Positions 31,373 through 40,602 are shown, counted from the first letter of the stretch. The stretch is DNA of 64,000 bases from Bacteroidales bacterium (GCA_017429475.1 JAFROX010000009.1:124001-188000); one strand, 5' to 3'. Notes: generated by a model from the sequence alone, not told the origin. Numbers and translations are program-made.

Positions 31373-32125
31373 ATGAAACGAATACTGTTATTGTTTGCGA
31401 TCCTTATGTGCAGCAATGCGCTGTGCGACGCACAGGACCTGATCATCACAAAGAATGGAGACGAAATACAGGCAAAGATCCTGGAAGTCTCTCCGAAGAC
31501 CATCACCTACAAGAGATTCAGCAACCCCGACGGCCCCAACTTCGTCCTCAACACCTCAGACATCATAATGGTGAGATACGAGAACGGAGAAAAAGACATC
31601 TTCGACGAAGCCCCGACAATCAGCTACACAGTCGACGGAATCCACGAAGGAATGCGCTACAGAGACTACAAAGATCTCTACGACACATCCTTCTACGTCC
31701 CCGATCTGTATGACCCGTACAGCCCCTTCTGGTCAGGCGTGGCATCGTTCTTCATACCCGGACTCGGACAGTGCATTTGCGGAGAATGGGAACGCGGACT
31801 GTTGATCTTCGGATCGAGCGTGCTGCTCGAAGCAGCCGTGCTCGGCTCAGTAGAACTGGCAGACATATCCACCTACGACGCCCACATCGTGACAGACCCC
31901 GGAACCCTGCTGGCCATCGCCTCGTCAGTCGGCCTGGCCGTACTGGAAATATGGAACATCTGCGACGCAGTCCATATGGCAAAAGTCAAGGATATGTACG
32001 TTCGGGACATCCTCTCGCAGAGAGCAGGCATCGACCTCAAACTCGAGCCGTTCCTGTCATACTCGAAAGTCAACATAGCAGGCTACCAGCCCGCCGCAGG
32101 CCTCTCCCTGAAACTGACCTTCTAG
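31373..32125 (+). CDS. Exported membrane protein with beta domain and C-terminal spans (DUF5683-like)
   Basis: 250 residues. Signal peptide MKRILLLFAILMCSNALCDA; then a strand-rich domain (DLIITKNGDEIQAKILEVSP, then TITYKRFSNPDG) found at the front of many Bacteroidota envelope proteins. Two or three hydrophobic segments follow at about 125-205, beginning FFIPGLGQCICGEWERGLLI, the pattern of DUF5683/TM2-like proteins. The function of these is unknown; an envelope location is likely. The NERD gene follows after six bases in the same direction. Confidence 0.75.
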   Translation: MKRILLLFAILMCSNALCDAQDLIITKNGDEIQAKILEVSPKTITYKRFSNPDGPNFVLNTSDIIMVRYENGEKDIFDEAPTISYTVDGIHEGMRYRDYKDLYDTSFYVPDLYDPYSPFWSGVASFFIPGLGQCICGEWERGLLIFGSSVLLEAAVLGSVELADISTYDAHIVTDPGTLLAIASSVGLAVLEIWNICDAVHMAKVKDMYVRDILSQRAGIDLKLEPFLSYSKVNIAGYQPAAGLSLKLTF

Positions 32126-32131
32126 CCATTT

Positions 32132-32827
32132 ATGGAAGACGGGCTGCTGACGACGATACTTGCGGCTGCGATATTTGCAGTGATAATGTACTTCTTCCGG
32201 TTGCTGATGAACCGGATGAAAGGCAAGGTCGGCGAGAAAGTCGTAGCCAGGATGCTCGGCAGGCTGCCCGGGGATAAATACATCGTTCTGGACGACGTCA
32301 CGGTCCCCACGCCCCGCGGCAGCAACCAGATCGACCACCTGATAATCTCAATATTCGGGATCTTCGTCCTAGAGACCAAGAACTACACCGGATGGATCTA
32401 CGGCAACGAAAGCTCCGAATACTGGACCCAGAACATCTACGGCAACAAGAACCAGCTCTACAACCCCATATTCCAGAATGCAGGACACGTGCGCGCCCTG
32501 AAACGGGTGCTTACAGACTTCGAGCCCCTGCCCTACATCTCAATAGTAGCATTCTCCGAAAAGGCAGACCTCAAAGTCACGGCAAAGCAAAGCCACGTAA
32601 TCTACTGGGGTCAGATAGCCGACGTCATCGGCAGTTATGACTGCGAGCGGCTCTCCTGGGAACAAGTCCTCGCAATCCGGGACTGCATCGAGAGCAACCG
32701 CCTCGAGCCAGGCCGCGAAACCAACCGCGAGCACATCCGCAACGTCCGCAAGGTCAAGGAGCAGAAATGGCATAGCCTGAGCATTACGCCCCTATCACCC
32801 ACTTGCTGCCGGGAATCAGCGAGATGA
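32132..32827 (+). CDS. NERD-domain protein (nuclease-related), membrane-anchored
   Basis: 231 residues. One membrane span at about 5-25, then the NERD domain: GKVGEKVVARMLGRLP, DDVTVPTPRGSNQIDHLIIS (catalytic-type Asp) and GIFVLETKNYTGWIYG (E-x-K). The PD-(D/E)XK-like residues are all present, so it may be an active nuclease. The C-terminal tail (EHIRNVRKVKEQKWHSLSIT) is basic. Its last 44 bases overlap the 3' end of the convergent acyltransferase gene, which means the end of one of the two frames may be extended. Confidence 0.88.
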   Translation: MEDGLLTTILAAAIFAVIMYFFRLLMNRMKGKVGEKVVARMLGRLPGDKYIVLDDVTVPTPRGSNQIDHLIISIFGIFVLETKNYTGWIYGNESSEYWTQNIYGNKNQLYNPIFQNAGHVRALKRVLTDFEPLPYISIVAFSEKADLKVTAKQSHVIYWGQIADVIGSYDCERLSWEQVLAIRDCIESNRLEPGRETNREHIRNVRKVKEQKWHSLSITPLSPTCCRESAR

Positions 32828-33899
32828 GCTTCGTCGTCAGCGCGCAGCAGATGTAGGTGGCTACCGCGATGAGCGGGATGGCCAGCCACATCGGAACCAG
32901 CGGATTGGCAGTGTCGCTGCCCACCACCAGCATCGAAATCGGAATGAGGAAGAGCATATGCATCAGGTACATTCCGTAGGAACGCTTGGACACGTTAGTC
33001 ACAATGGCAGGAGCCTCCTTGCGCTCTATGCACGAGAACACCAGGAACAGGCCGAATGTCGAAACCAGCAGGTTCGGCATGCAGAACTCCCATGCCCACT
33101 CCACGTCAGGAGTCGGCATCGGCACACCCGGCACGGCCTTGGCCCAGAACGCCAGGAAAGTAAAGGCAGAGCCCAGCAGGAAGCAGGCCCAGCCCACAGC
33201 CAGGCGGCGCCTGCGGCTCCAGTCCAGATGCACGCGGATATAGTGAGCCATCACCAGGTAGCCCAGATAGCCCGAGCAATACCACAGGGCGGTGAAGCCG
33301 TTCCAGAAACATTCGCCCCAAAGCTCCTTGGTGATGAAACGGTGGATCCACGGAATGAAGGTCGACAGAGCGAAGAGAGCCAGAAATATGCGCTCGTCCT
33401 TCGCCGAAGCCTTCGCCAGCCACGGTGACACCACGGGAATGATCAGGTAAATGCTTATAAGCGGATACATGAACCACAGGTGGCCACCGGTAGAAGGGAA
33501 ATTGAACGGCAGCATCTTGAGGTCGTGCAGGCCGTCGGCCCAGCTCATCCAGCCGAACAGCGGAGGAAGGATGCAGTAGAGCACCATGAAGATCAGCATC
33601 GGAGGGAGGATGCGCGTGAAGCGGCGCTTATAAAAGCCGGCCATAGTCTGCTCAGGCTTCATCGGAACAAGCAGGAAAGCCGAGACAATCATGAACAGAG
33701 GGACGCAGGTACGGGCTACGAAACCGTCGTAGAAAGCCACCCAGAAACGGGCGGCCTCGTTCGGAACCAGCGACATGTCGGTAGCCAGGCCAAAGCCGCC
33801 GCCACCGTAGAAACACTCGCTGGAGTGCACCAACATCACCAGGAAACACGCAATCACGCGGATGTAGTCTATAAAGACTATTCGGTTGGAGTCTTGCAT
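32784..33899 (-). CDS. Acyltransferase family 3 (OafA/YrhL-like) membrane protein
   Basis: 371 residues from the ATG at 33899; a start at 33932 is possible. About ten membrane spans. RIVFIDYIRVIACFLVMLVHSSE at the N-terminus, with Arg and His of the R-x10-H motif, and the following YDGFVARTCVPLFMIVSAFLL are typical. These enzymes move acetyl or other acyl groups across the membrane onto polysaccharides or other surface glycans. The acceptor is unknown. It is divergent from the CYTH gene. Confidence 0.85.
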   Translation of the reverse strand: MQDSNRIVFIDYIRVIACFLVMLVHSSECFYGGGGFGLATDMSLVPNEAARFWVAFYDGFVARTCVPLFMIVSAFLLVPMKPEQTMAGFYKRRFTRILPPMLIFMVLYCILPPLFGWMSWADGLHDLKMLPFNFPSTGGHLWFMYPLISIYLIIPVVSPWLAKASAKDERIFLALFALSTFIPWIHRFITKELWGECFWNGFTALWYCSGYLGYLVMAHYIRVHLDWSRRRRLAVGWACFLLGSAFTFLAFWAKAVPGVPMPTPDVEWAWEFCMPNLLVSTFGLFLVFSCIERKEAPAIVTNVSKRSYGMYLMHMLFLIPISMLVVGSDTANPLVPMWLAIPLIAVATYICCALTTKLISLIPGSKWVIGA

Positions 33900-33937
33900 A
33901 ACGGAAGAAACATTTTCCGCTAAGTTACGCAATTTGT

Positions 33938-33945
33938 TATATTTG
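33938..33945 (+). promoter_or_regulatory. -7 box (TATATTTG) of the CYTH gene
   Basis: TATATTTG lies 23 bases before the ATG at 33969, in the divergent gap with the acyltransferase gene. Confidence 0.55.
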
Positions 33946-33968
33946 TCATCGGCAGAAAAGACACTCTT

Positions 33969-34448
33969 ATGGCAACCGAGAACGAACGAAAATTCCTTGT
34001 GAAGGACGACAGCTACAAGGCTGAGGCATACGAATCAATCCCCATTGCTCAGGGCTACCTGTCGACAGTCCCGCAGCGCACCGTGCGCATCCGCATCGCA
34101 GGCGACAAGGCTTTCATCACAATCAAGGGAGAGCACAAGGAAGGCAGCTCGGAGTGCTTCGAGTGGGAAAAGGAAATCCCCGTGGAGGAAGCCCGGGAGC
34201 TTATGGCACTTGCCGAACCCGGAGCCATCGACAAGACCCGCTGGAAAGTGAAAAGAACCCCTGCGGGCTCCCACGACTGGGAAGTCGATGAATTCCACGG
34301 CGACAACGAAGGCCTCGTAATGGCAGAACTGGAGTTATCCCCCGAAGACGGGCCCTTCGACCGCCCCGCCTGGCTCGGCCTGGAAGTCACCGGCGACGAT
34401 CGCTACTACAACGCCGCTCTCAGCAAGAATCCCTACAAGAACTGGTAG
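33969..34448 (+). CDS. CYTH-domain protein (triphosphate tunnel metalloenzyme)
   Basis: 159 residues, normal for a single CYTH domain. It starts with the signature E-x-E-x-K as ENERKFLV; the following RTVRIRIAGDKAFITIKGE and FEWEKEIPVEEA carry the Arg/Lys and Glu residues that line the tunnel, and ELELSP near 120 supplies further metal-binding acids. Family members hydrolyse tripolyphosphate or organic triphosphates, or make cAMP; most bacterial stand-alone ones are tripolyphosphatases. The substrate here is unknown. Confidence 0.9.
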   Translation: MATENERKFLVKDDSYKAEAYESIPIAQGYLSTVPQRTVRIRIAGDKAFITIKGEHKEGSSECFEWEKEIPVEEARELMALAEPGAIDKTRWKVKRTPAGSHDWEVDEFHGDNEGLVMAELELSPEDGPFDRPAWLGLEVTGDDRYYNAALSKNPYKNW

Positions 34449-34539
34449 GCTGACCACCCGAATCTGGCAAATCCAACTTTCGCATTCGGTAAAAACAGGC
34501 CGGAACGCAGTTTTTCGCACAATGAGAAAGGTGGAGCAG

Positions 34540-34830
34540 AAGTTATCTCCCGGCGGCGCTGCGGGGAGGCGACGGAGGGAGCATTGCGGGAGGGCGGGAG
34601 AAGGATGAGCGGCAGGACGCCGCCCGGGAGCGACGCCTGATCGACGACGGTTAGGCGCGGATTGAGTTGAAGGAAGACTCGGCTGCGCCAGCAGCCAGAG
34701 TCTGAATGAAACGAAAGACGCAGACTAAGACGGAGGAGTTCGTCGCGACAGGCGGACGAAGCGAAATCCGCCGCCCGGACGCACTCTGCTCCCGGAGATG
34801 CTCTCCCCGCAAGCCGCAGCAAGCAGGTGT
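34540..34830 (+). repeat. Repeat A, third and more diverged copy
   Basis: Same orientation as the copy at 24943. Recognisable pieces are GATGAGCGG, CGCCGCCCGGGAGCGA, GAGTTCGTCGCGACAGGCGG and CCGCCGCCCG, in that order, separated by diverged or lengthened DNA. The gap 34449-34982 between the CYTH and SGNH genes holds nothing else that I can see. Confidence 0.65.
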
Positions 34831-34982
34831 CAGTTCGCACAAGTGCGCCTAACCTGCAAAAAGTTGGGACGTCTACCGCGCCTGAACAGGCAAGGCAATC
34901 CTCCTTTCTGCATCAAGAAGTGCGGAATCCACGAGATTATTTCGTAAGTTTGGGTAATGAAACTACTTTAAACCGTTACGAA

Positions 34983-35687
34983 ATGAAAAAGATACTTCTC
35001 GTATGCTGCCTGCTCCTGACGATAGCAGCGACAGCGAACGCACAGCAAGGACAGAGGCAACAGCAGCAGAGGCCGAGAGTGGCCAACCTGCAGAGATATG
35101 CCCAGGCCAACAAGGACCTCGTCTTCACCACCGGCCCCCGCGTGGTCCTTTTCGGCGACTCCATCACCGACAACTGGGCCAGGATGCGTCCGGGCTTCTT
35201 CGTGGAGCACGGATTCGTAGGCCGCGGCATCAGCGGAGAAGTGACCGCCCAGATGCTGCTCCGTATGAGAGCCGACGTAATCGACATCCAGGCGTCGACG
35301 ATGGTCCTGCTGGCAGGCATCAACGACATTGCCGAAAACCTCGGCGACGAATATAACGAAGACGCCACCTTCTCCAACATCCAGAGCATGGTGGAACTCT
35401 GCTGGATGAACGGCATCCGTCCGGTGATATGCTCGCTTCTGCCTTCCTACTCATTCTTCTGGAGGCCCGAAGCAAAGAACCACCTGCAGAAAGTCGAGAG
35501 CCTCAACGCCCGCCTGCAGGAATACTGCGGCCGCCACGGCATCACATACGTCAACTACCACGACGCCCTGCTGAGTTCCGACGGTCACAAGATCGACACT
35601 AAGTTTGCTGACGACACCGTACACCCCAACGACGCCGGATATGAAATAATGGAAGACCTCCTTCTGAAGGCCCTCGGATACAAATAG
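34983..35687 (+). CDS. Secreted SGNH/GDSL-family hydrolase
   Basis: 234 residues from the ATG at 34983; a longer frame would run into the repeat. Signal peptide MKKILLVCCLLLTIAATANA, then a Gln/Arg-rich linker. The four SGNH blocks are clear: VVLFGDSITDNW (Ser), GRGISGEVT (Gly), LLAGINDIAEN (Asn) and DDTVHPNDAGY (Asp, His). Such proteins deacylate carbohydrates or lipids; in Bacteroidales, GDSL proteins of this type often remove acetyl groups from glycans or act as sialate-type esterases. The C69 dipeptidase starts six bases later. Confidence 0.88.
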   Translation: MKKILLVCCLLLTIAATANAQQGQRQQQQRPRVANLQRYAQANKDLVFTTGPRVVLFGDSITDNWARMRPGFFVEHGFVGRGISGEVTAQMLLRMRADVIDIQASTMVLLAGINDIAENLGDEYNEDATFSNIQSMVELCWMNGIRPVICSLLPSYSFFWRPEAKNHLQKVESLNARLQEYCGRHGITYVNYHDALLSSDGHKIDTKFADDTVHPNDAGYEIMEDLLLKALGYK

Positions 35688-35693
35688 GATATT

Positions 35694-37094
35694 ATGACAG
35701 ACGAAGCTTGCACAATGATAATAGTCGGCTCGAAGCAGATGGCCGACGGCTCTATGATATCCGCCCGCTCAGATGACTCCAGAGCAATAAGGGCAACCCG
35801 CCTGGCCTGGTATCCCGCAGGCAAGGGCCCTGAAGAATTCGTAGCGCTCGACAGACCTTTCCGCTGTCCGCTGCCTCCCACAAGACGCGCGTTCAGCGCC
35901 CTTGAAAGAGCCGACCTCCCCTACCACTGGGGCGAAGCCGGATTCAACGACGCAGGCGTGGGAATGAGCTCCACCGAGACCATCTTCGCAAAGGAAGAAG
36001 TCCTCGCCCTCGACCCCTACGTGCATGAAGGAGTCGCAGAGAACTGCGTGTTCCACATAGTTCTCCCCTACGTCTCCACAGCCCGCGAAGGTGTGCTGAG
36101 GCTCGGCGGACTGATAGAAAAATACGGCAGCGCCGAAGGCTTCGGAATAGCCTTCATGGACGAGAATGAAACCTGGTATCTCGAGAACGCAGGCGGCCAC
36201 CGCTGGCTCGCCAAGAAGATGCCCGAAGACAAATACTTCGTGTCGGGCAACCAGGGCCGCTACCGCGAGTATGACCCGAAGGAAGACCTCGCATCGGCCG
36301 ACCTCGTGGAGTGGGCCCGCGAGCATAAGCTCTTCACTGGCAAGTTCGACTTCCACGAGGCATATTGCCTCGAGTGCAAGAACGACAAGAACTACAACTA
36401 CCCCCGCGTGTGGTATCTGCAGCATATGTTCACCCCGTCGGTAAAGACCGACGTGGAGGTCAACGACTTCCCCGTCTACCAGAAAGCAGACCGCATGCTT
36501 ACCGTCGAGGACATCAAGAAAGCCTTCCGCTCGCACTACAACGGCACGGAGCACGACCCCTACCTGCACTGCAACCCGAAGGAGCCCTACCGCCCCATAT
36601 CGATATTCCGCACCATCAACACCCACATCCTCCAGGTAAGGCCCGGACTGCCCAAGGAGATAGGCAGGCTCGACTATATGGCCGAGGGAATGGCAGACCT
36701 CAGCGTCTACCTTCCCCTCTACCAGGGAGTCACCTCCTATCCCAAGGCATACGGAGTCGGCCGCAAGTTCTCGCAGAAGAGCTCTGCCTACTGGACCTAC
36801 CGCAAGGTGGCCGCACTCGGAATGACCGACTACAACAAGTTCGCTCCCATCATCAAGAAGCGCTATGCGAAGTTCGAGGCCGATATGGCGGCAAGCCAGA
36901 CGAAGCTCGAAGCTGCCTTCCTCAAGATGTGCAAGGGCCACGAGGACGCTCCTGCCGAAGCCATAAGCCTGCTCCAGAAATGGTCCGACAAGTGGCTCAC
37001 CAAGGCCCTGGGGGTAGCCTCGGACCTCGAGGAGAAACTCTTCACCGAGCTCACCAAGGACATCGAGGCGAACTACTACTTCCACGGAGCATAA
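35694..37094 (+). CDS. C69-family dipeptidase
   Basis: 466 residues. The Ntn-type nucleophile is Cys6 in MTDEACTMIIVG, exposed after removal of five residues. EAGFNDAGVGMSSTETI and YGSAEGFGIAFMDENETWYLENAGGH are typical of peptidase family C69 (U34). It cleaves dipeptides. No signal peptide, so probably cytoplasmic, unlike the SGNH gene six bases upstream with which it is likely co-transcribed. A terminator follows. Confidence 0.92.
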   Translation: MTDEACTMIIVGSKQMADGSMISARSDDSRAIRATRLAWYPAGKGPEEFVALDRPFRCPLPPTRRAFSALERADLPYHWGEAGFNDAGVGMSSTETIFAKEEVLALDPYVHEGVAENCVFHIVLPYVSTAREGVLRLGGLIEKYGSAEGFGIAFMDENETWYLENAGGHRWLAKKMPEDKYFVSGNQGRYREYDPKEDLASADLVEWAREHKLFTGKFDFHEAYCLECKNDKNYNYPRVWYLQHMFTPSVKTDVEVNDFPVYQKADRMLTVEDIKKAFRSHYNGTEHDPYLHCNPKEPYRPISIFRTINTHILQVRPGLPKEIGRLDYMAEGMADLSVYLPLYQGVTSYPKAYGVGRKFSQKSSAYWTYRKVAALGMTDYNKFAPIIKKRYAKFEADMAASQTKLEAAFLKMCKGHEDAPAEAISLLQKWSDKWLTKALGVASDLEEKLFTELTKDIEANYYFHGA

Positions 37095-37120
37095 TGCCCC
37101 TGCAGCCCCCTGTAAAGCAG

Positions 37121-37147
37121 AAACGGCCGGATCAATTCCGGCCGTTT
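37121..37147. terminator. Hairpin terminator between convergent genes
   Basis: AAACGGCCGGA and TCCGGCCGTTT pair over 11 bases around the loop TCAAT. Located 27 bases after the C69 stop and 20 bases beyond the stop of the convergent barrel gene. A-rich on one side and T-rich on the other, so it could serve both directions. Confidence 0.8.
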
Positions 37148-37166
37148 CGCGTATATAACATTACCG

Positions 37167-37799
37167 TTATTTCCTCTTTTTAAAGGTAAAAAAGTAGCCC
37201 ACGCCCACTCTGACCGAGAACGAATGAGTGGGATCGACCTCGAAGTTCTCGTAGAAGGCCTTGGTGTTCTCGGGCAGTACGCCGAAGTCGAAGCCGGCGA
37301 ACAGTTTCATATGGTTCCAAACCTCGAGACCCACGGTGGCACCCAGGTCACAGTTGAACAGCTTGTTGTAGCCCAGGTCCTTGGGGTGGATCTTGCTGCC
37401 GAGACCCACGCCATATACGGGACCGTACCAGTCGTTGGTCATAATCCAGCGCATCGACGGGCCGAAGTCGAGGAAGAAATTGATCTTGTCACCGGCCGGC
37501 TTGCTGAAGCCGTAGTGGAACGGGAACTCCATCGAGTTGGTGTAGTAGTAGAAATCATCGGGGCTGGTGGCCTTGCTCCGGTAGCTCGAGCTCTCGAAAC
37601 GGGGAGCGAACGACACATACCAGCCGTTCTTCATTATATAGCGCACCTGAAGCTCACCGAAATAGCCGGGACCGAAGGTCGCGTTCTTGTTGGTGTCGCC
37701 TCCGAGCACTCCGCCGGAGTTGGCACCTATCGAGATCTGTGCGTTGGCCGTGAACACGCCTGCGAGCAGTGCGAAGGCCAATATCATCAATTTCTTCAT
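37167..37799 (-). CDS. Outer-membrane beta-barrel protein
   Basis: 210 residues from the ATG at 37799. Signal peptide MKKLMILAFALLAGVFTANA. The mature part consists of alternating amphipathic strands (YFGELQVRYIMKNGWYVSFA, INFFLDFGPSMRWIM) and ends in VRVGVGYFFTFKKR with an aromatic near the C-terminus, as expected for a small eight-strand barrel of the OmpA-barrel/PorT-like type. No functional assignment. The promoter TATTTTTG is on the minus strand at 37823-37830. Confidence 0.8.
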   Translation of the reverse strand: MKKLMILAFALLAGVFTANAQISIGANSGGVLGGDTNKNATFGPGYFGELQVRYIMKNGWYVSFAPRFESSSYRSKATSPDDFYYYTNSMEFPFHYGFSKPAGDKINFFLDFGPSMRWIMTNDWYGPVYGVGLGSKIHPKDLGYNKLFNCDLGATVGLEVWNHMKLFAGFDFGVLPENTKAFYENFEVDPTHSFSVRVGVGYFFTFKKRK

Positions 37800-37822
37800 C
37801 AGTTGTTCTTTTGAATGCGGAG

Positions 37823-37830
37823 CAAAAATA
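37823..37830 (-). promoter_or_regulatory. -7 box (TATTTTTG) of the barrel gene
   Basis: Sits in ATTATTGCTATTTTTGC on the minus strand, 23 bases before the start codon at 37799, sharing the ATTATTGCTA wording with the promoters at 25899 and 31342. Confidence 0.55.
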
Positions 37831-37863
37831 GCAATAATCGTGCTCATCTGCAAAGGACGGCCT

Positions 37864-39861
37864 CTACAGCCTGGTGAAGCGCGCGGTCCAGCCTCCGCCG
37901 GGAGCCATATGGATGCTCATAGTGTGGTTTGCGGCAGACACCGAAACGGTCTTGAACTCGTGGACGAAGTCGCGTGCGGTACGGTCGGCGTTGGGACCGT
38001 CGCGGAAGATTTCCACCTGGTAGCTTCCTGCGGGCAGGAAGGCGCTCAGGTCAAGCTCGAGGTCGCGTGCGTCCCAGTCGGTCATTGCACCCACATACCA
38101 GGCTCCGCCCTTGCTGCGGGCTATTGCGGCATAGTCGCCGATGCTGCCTTCGAGAGCCACGGTCTGGTCCCATACGGTAGGTATGGACGCCATCCATTTC
38201 AGGCACACCGGCTCGGCAAGATAGCTTGTCGGAGCGTCGCAGAGCATCGTCAGCGGCGCCTCGAAGATGACGTACTCGGCAAGCTGGCGGCAGCGCGTTC
38301 CCTGGCTCATAGGCTCGCTGTTGACCGGACGGTAGTTGCGGCGGGTGGCGTTGCGCATAGCGCCCTGCGTGTAGTCGAGCGGACCGGCGAACATCCTGAT
38401 GAACGGGATCTGCACGTCGTAGGTCACCTGGTCGACGGTGGCCTGGGCCCATTTCATCTGCTCGAGACCGGCCACTCCCTCGTGGTTGATCACGTTCGGA
38501 TAGGGACGCTGCAGGCCGCTCGGCTTGAAGGCGCCGTGGAAGTCCACCAGCAGGTGATAGCGGGCGGCTGTCTCTGCAACACGGGTGTAGAAGTCCACCA
38601 TCATCTGGTCGTCGCGGTTCATGAAGTCGATCTTGAAGCCCTTGACGCCCATTTCCGAGAAATGCTTGCAGATGCCTTCCACGTCGCGGTCCATAGCATA
38701 GTAGCCGGCCCAGAGGATGATGCCCACGCCCTTGGAGTTGGCGTAGCGTACGATCTCGGGAAGGTCTATCTCGGGGATGATCTGGTAGAGGTCGGCCTGC
38801 AGGTTCACTGCCCAGCCTTCGTCGAGAATGACATATTCGATGCCGTTGGCGGCTGCGAAATCTATGTAATATTTATATGTCTGGGTGTTGATGCCGGCCC
38901 GGAAATCCACGCCGTGGATGTTCCAGTCGTTCCACCAGTCCCAGGCTACCTTGCCGGGCTTCACCCAGCTCCAGTCGACGTCCGCTGCCGGACGGCTCAG
39001 TTCGTAGACCAGGTCGCTGTCAAGCAGGTCTCTGTCTTTCTGCGCCACGGCCACGATGCGCCAGGGCAGCGAAGCTCCGGCGGGCTGTTTGGCGATATAG
39101 TCTTCGGTGGTGCGCACGATGCCCTGCAGCTTGTTGTAGCCGTCCTGCTCGATGAGCTTGGGATAGGGAGCGAACAGGCCGCCAAGGGCTGCACCGCCGA
39201 GGTGTTTCAGATACATTCCGGGATAGTCCAGCAGGTCGGACTCGGTGACGTTCACCCTCCAGCCGTTGGCCATCTTGAAGGATACGGGAAGGAATGCCTT
39301 CTCGCCCTGCTTCCAGGCGCTCAGGGGATGGATGTCATAGTATGCCTCGAAACTGTTGAGGAAGGGGTCGCGCGGTGAATCCTGCTTCACATAGGGAACC
39401 ATGGCCTCGACATCCTCAGCGAAGCGGAACTCGGCCTGCTCGTCACGCACGATGAAATCTTTCTTGGAGCGCGACACGAAGCGCCAGGCTATGCCGGCGT
39501 CATAGGCGCGGAAGACCAGGTCGAAAGTCTTGTAGCGAAGCGTCAGCTCGTTGTATTTTTCCTTGACGACTGCACGCTTGTAGACGTGTGCCTCGAAGCT
39601 GCCGTCCACGGAGCGGCGCAGTGCCTTTTCGAAACGTACGGCTCCGTCATAGGCCGTTCCATCGGCAAGCTGCACGGAGAGTGTCGAAGGTGCCATCACG
39701 GGAGTTCCCTTGAAAGACAGCTGGTAGCTTATCTGGGGAGCGGTCTGGACATCGAGCGTAAGCTGTCCGTCAGGAGAGCTGAGTTGGAAAGAGCGCGGCG
39801 CTGCCGCAACTGATAATGCGACAGTCAGCAGCACGGTCGCCAGTGCGATGAATCTTTTCAT
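37864..39861 (-). CDS. Glycoside hydrolase family 97, probable retaining alpha-galactosidase type
   Basis: 665 residues. Signal peptide of about 21 residues, so periplasmic. N-terminal beta-sandwich to about 270, then a TIM barrel with YVILDEGWAVNLQADLYQ, GFKIDFMNRDDQ (Asp412) and HEGVAGLEQ (Glu461), and a C-terminal beta domain. GH97 splits into inverting alpha-glucosidases, which use a Glu base, and retaining enzymes, which use an Asp nucleophile on barrel strand 4. Asp412 in KIDFM places this one with the retaining group, whose characterised members are alpha-galactosidases. It is the last gene of a leftward group with the M15 peptidase and DUF1080 genes. Confidence 0.92.
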   Translation of the reverse strand: MKRFIALATVLLTVALSVAAAPRSFQLSSPDGQLTLDVQTAPQISYQLSFKGTPVMAPSTLSVQLADGTAYDGAVRFEKALRRSVDGSFEAHVYKRAVVKEKYNELTLRYKTFDLVFRAYDAGIAWRFVSRSKKDFIVRDEQAEFRFAEDVEAMVPYVKQDSPRDPFLNSFEAYYDIHPLSAWKQGEKAFLPVSFKMANGWRVNVTESDLLDYPGMYLKHLGGAALGGLFAPYPKLIEQDGYNKLQGIVRTTEDYIAKQPAGASLPWRIVAVAQKDRDLLDSDLVYELSRPAADVDWSWVKPGKVAWDWWNDWNIHGVDFRAGINTQTYKYYIDFAAANGIEYVILDEGWAVNLQADLYQIIPEIDLPEIVRYANSKGVGIILWAGYYAMDRDVEGICKHFSEMGVKGFKIDFMNRDDQMMVDFYTRVAETAARYHLLVDFHGAFKPSGLQRPYPNVINHEGVAGLEQMKWAQATVDQVTYDVQIPFIRMFAGPLDYTQGAMRNATRRNYRPVNSEPMSQGTRCRQLAEYVIFEAPLTMLCDAPTSYLAEPVCLKWMASIPTVWDQTVALEGSIGDYAAIARSKGGAWYVGAMTDWDARDLELDLSAFLPAGSYQVEIFRDGPNADRTARDFVHEFKTVSVSAANHTMSIHMAPGGGWTARFTRL

Positions 39862-39870
39862 AGCGGAATG

Positions 39871-40602
39871 TTATTTTTCGAAATGCTGATAATCCTTGAG
39901 GCTGGTCCAGGCTCCGCCCCAGGTGAAACCGTGGGCGATGAATAGCTTGTAGGCCAGGTCGTTCTTGTCTATCTTGTAAGGATAGTCGCCGTTGCGGTCG
40001 ACATACTTGCCCGCGTTGGCTGGCTGAATGACGGTCTTGCCGTTCGTGGTCTTGACGTAGGGGTTGTAGAGCGGATTGAGGTCCACCGCCAGGCCCTTTG
40101 CGTGGTTCGACAGCTTGGTGCTGCCGGCTATCGCACGGTAGCAGAACGACGAACTGTTGTTGGCCCTCATCGAGTTCTCGTCATCGGCGCCGTACTCGTC
40201 GATGCGCACCATCCTCTCTATAGGATAGCCCTGGTGGTAGAGTTCGCGGAAGATGTCAATCAGGTCGGCTGCTATGGACTTGTTGCATACCATCTCGCCG
40301 CAAAGCGTGTCGCGGTCGAGATTGACGTGGAGCACCCTGATGCAGCGCAGCTCGTCGGTGCTGATGAGCGCACCGCTGGCAGGATACGAGCCGCCGGCGA
40401 TCATCGATGCCTTCAACGCGCTATCGATGGGCATTACTGCAAAGCAGCTCTCCTCCCCGCCCCAACTGTCTATCACGGCTGACGTGACGGTCCTGCCAGC
40501 AACCCACTCTTCCTGGGGCGCGGCCTCAAGTTCTGTGGAGTCACGGCTGCAGTCCGACACCACGCCGGCGCCGAGCAGTACGGCAAGCAGCAGCCTTATC
40601 AT
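39871..40602 (-). CDS. M15-family peptidase (VanY/D-Ala-D-Ala carboxypeptidase-like)
   Basis: 243 residues. Hydrophobic N-terminus with a possible lipobox (VVSDC), so probably exported. The metal site is visible: STKLSNHAKGLAVDLNPLYN (His and Asp, H-x6-D) and YQHFEK at the extreme C-terminus (His). M15 enzymes trim D-alanine from peptidoglycan stems. The start overlaps the stop of the DUF1080 gene by four bases. Confidence 0.88.
   Translation of the reverse strand: MIRLLLAVLLGAGVVSDCSRDSTELEAAPQEEWVAGRTVTSAVIDSWGGEESCFAVMPIDSALKASMIAGGSYPASGALISTDELRCIRVLHVNLDRDTLCGEMVCNKSIAADLIDIFRELYHQGYPIERMVRIDEYGADDENSMRANNSSSFCYRAIAGSTKLSNHAKGLAVDLNPLYNPYVKTTNGKTVIQPANAGKYVDRNGDYPYKIDKNDLAYKLFIAHGFTWGGAWTSLKDYQHFEK

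Noticed and set aside
32784-32827. Frameshift at the overlap of the NERD and acyltransferase genes
   Set aside because: Both proteins keep their family motifs well inside their ends; a 44-base convergent overlap is unusual but acceptable.
37687-39378. Long open frame on the plus strand opposite the GH97 gene
   Set aside because: It is antisense to a protein with clear GH97 motifs and reads as a low-complexity His/Val/Gly-rich peptide; such mirror frames are typical of GC-rich coding DNA.
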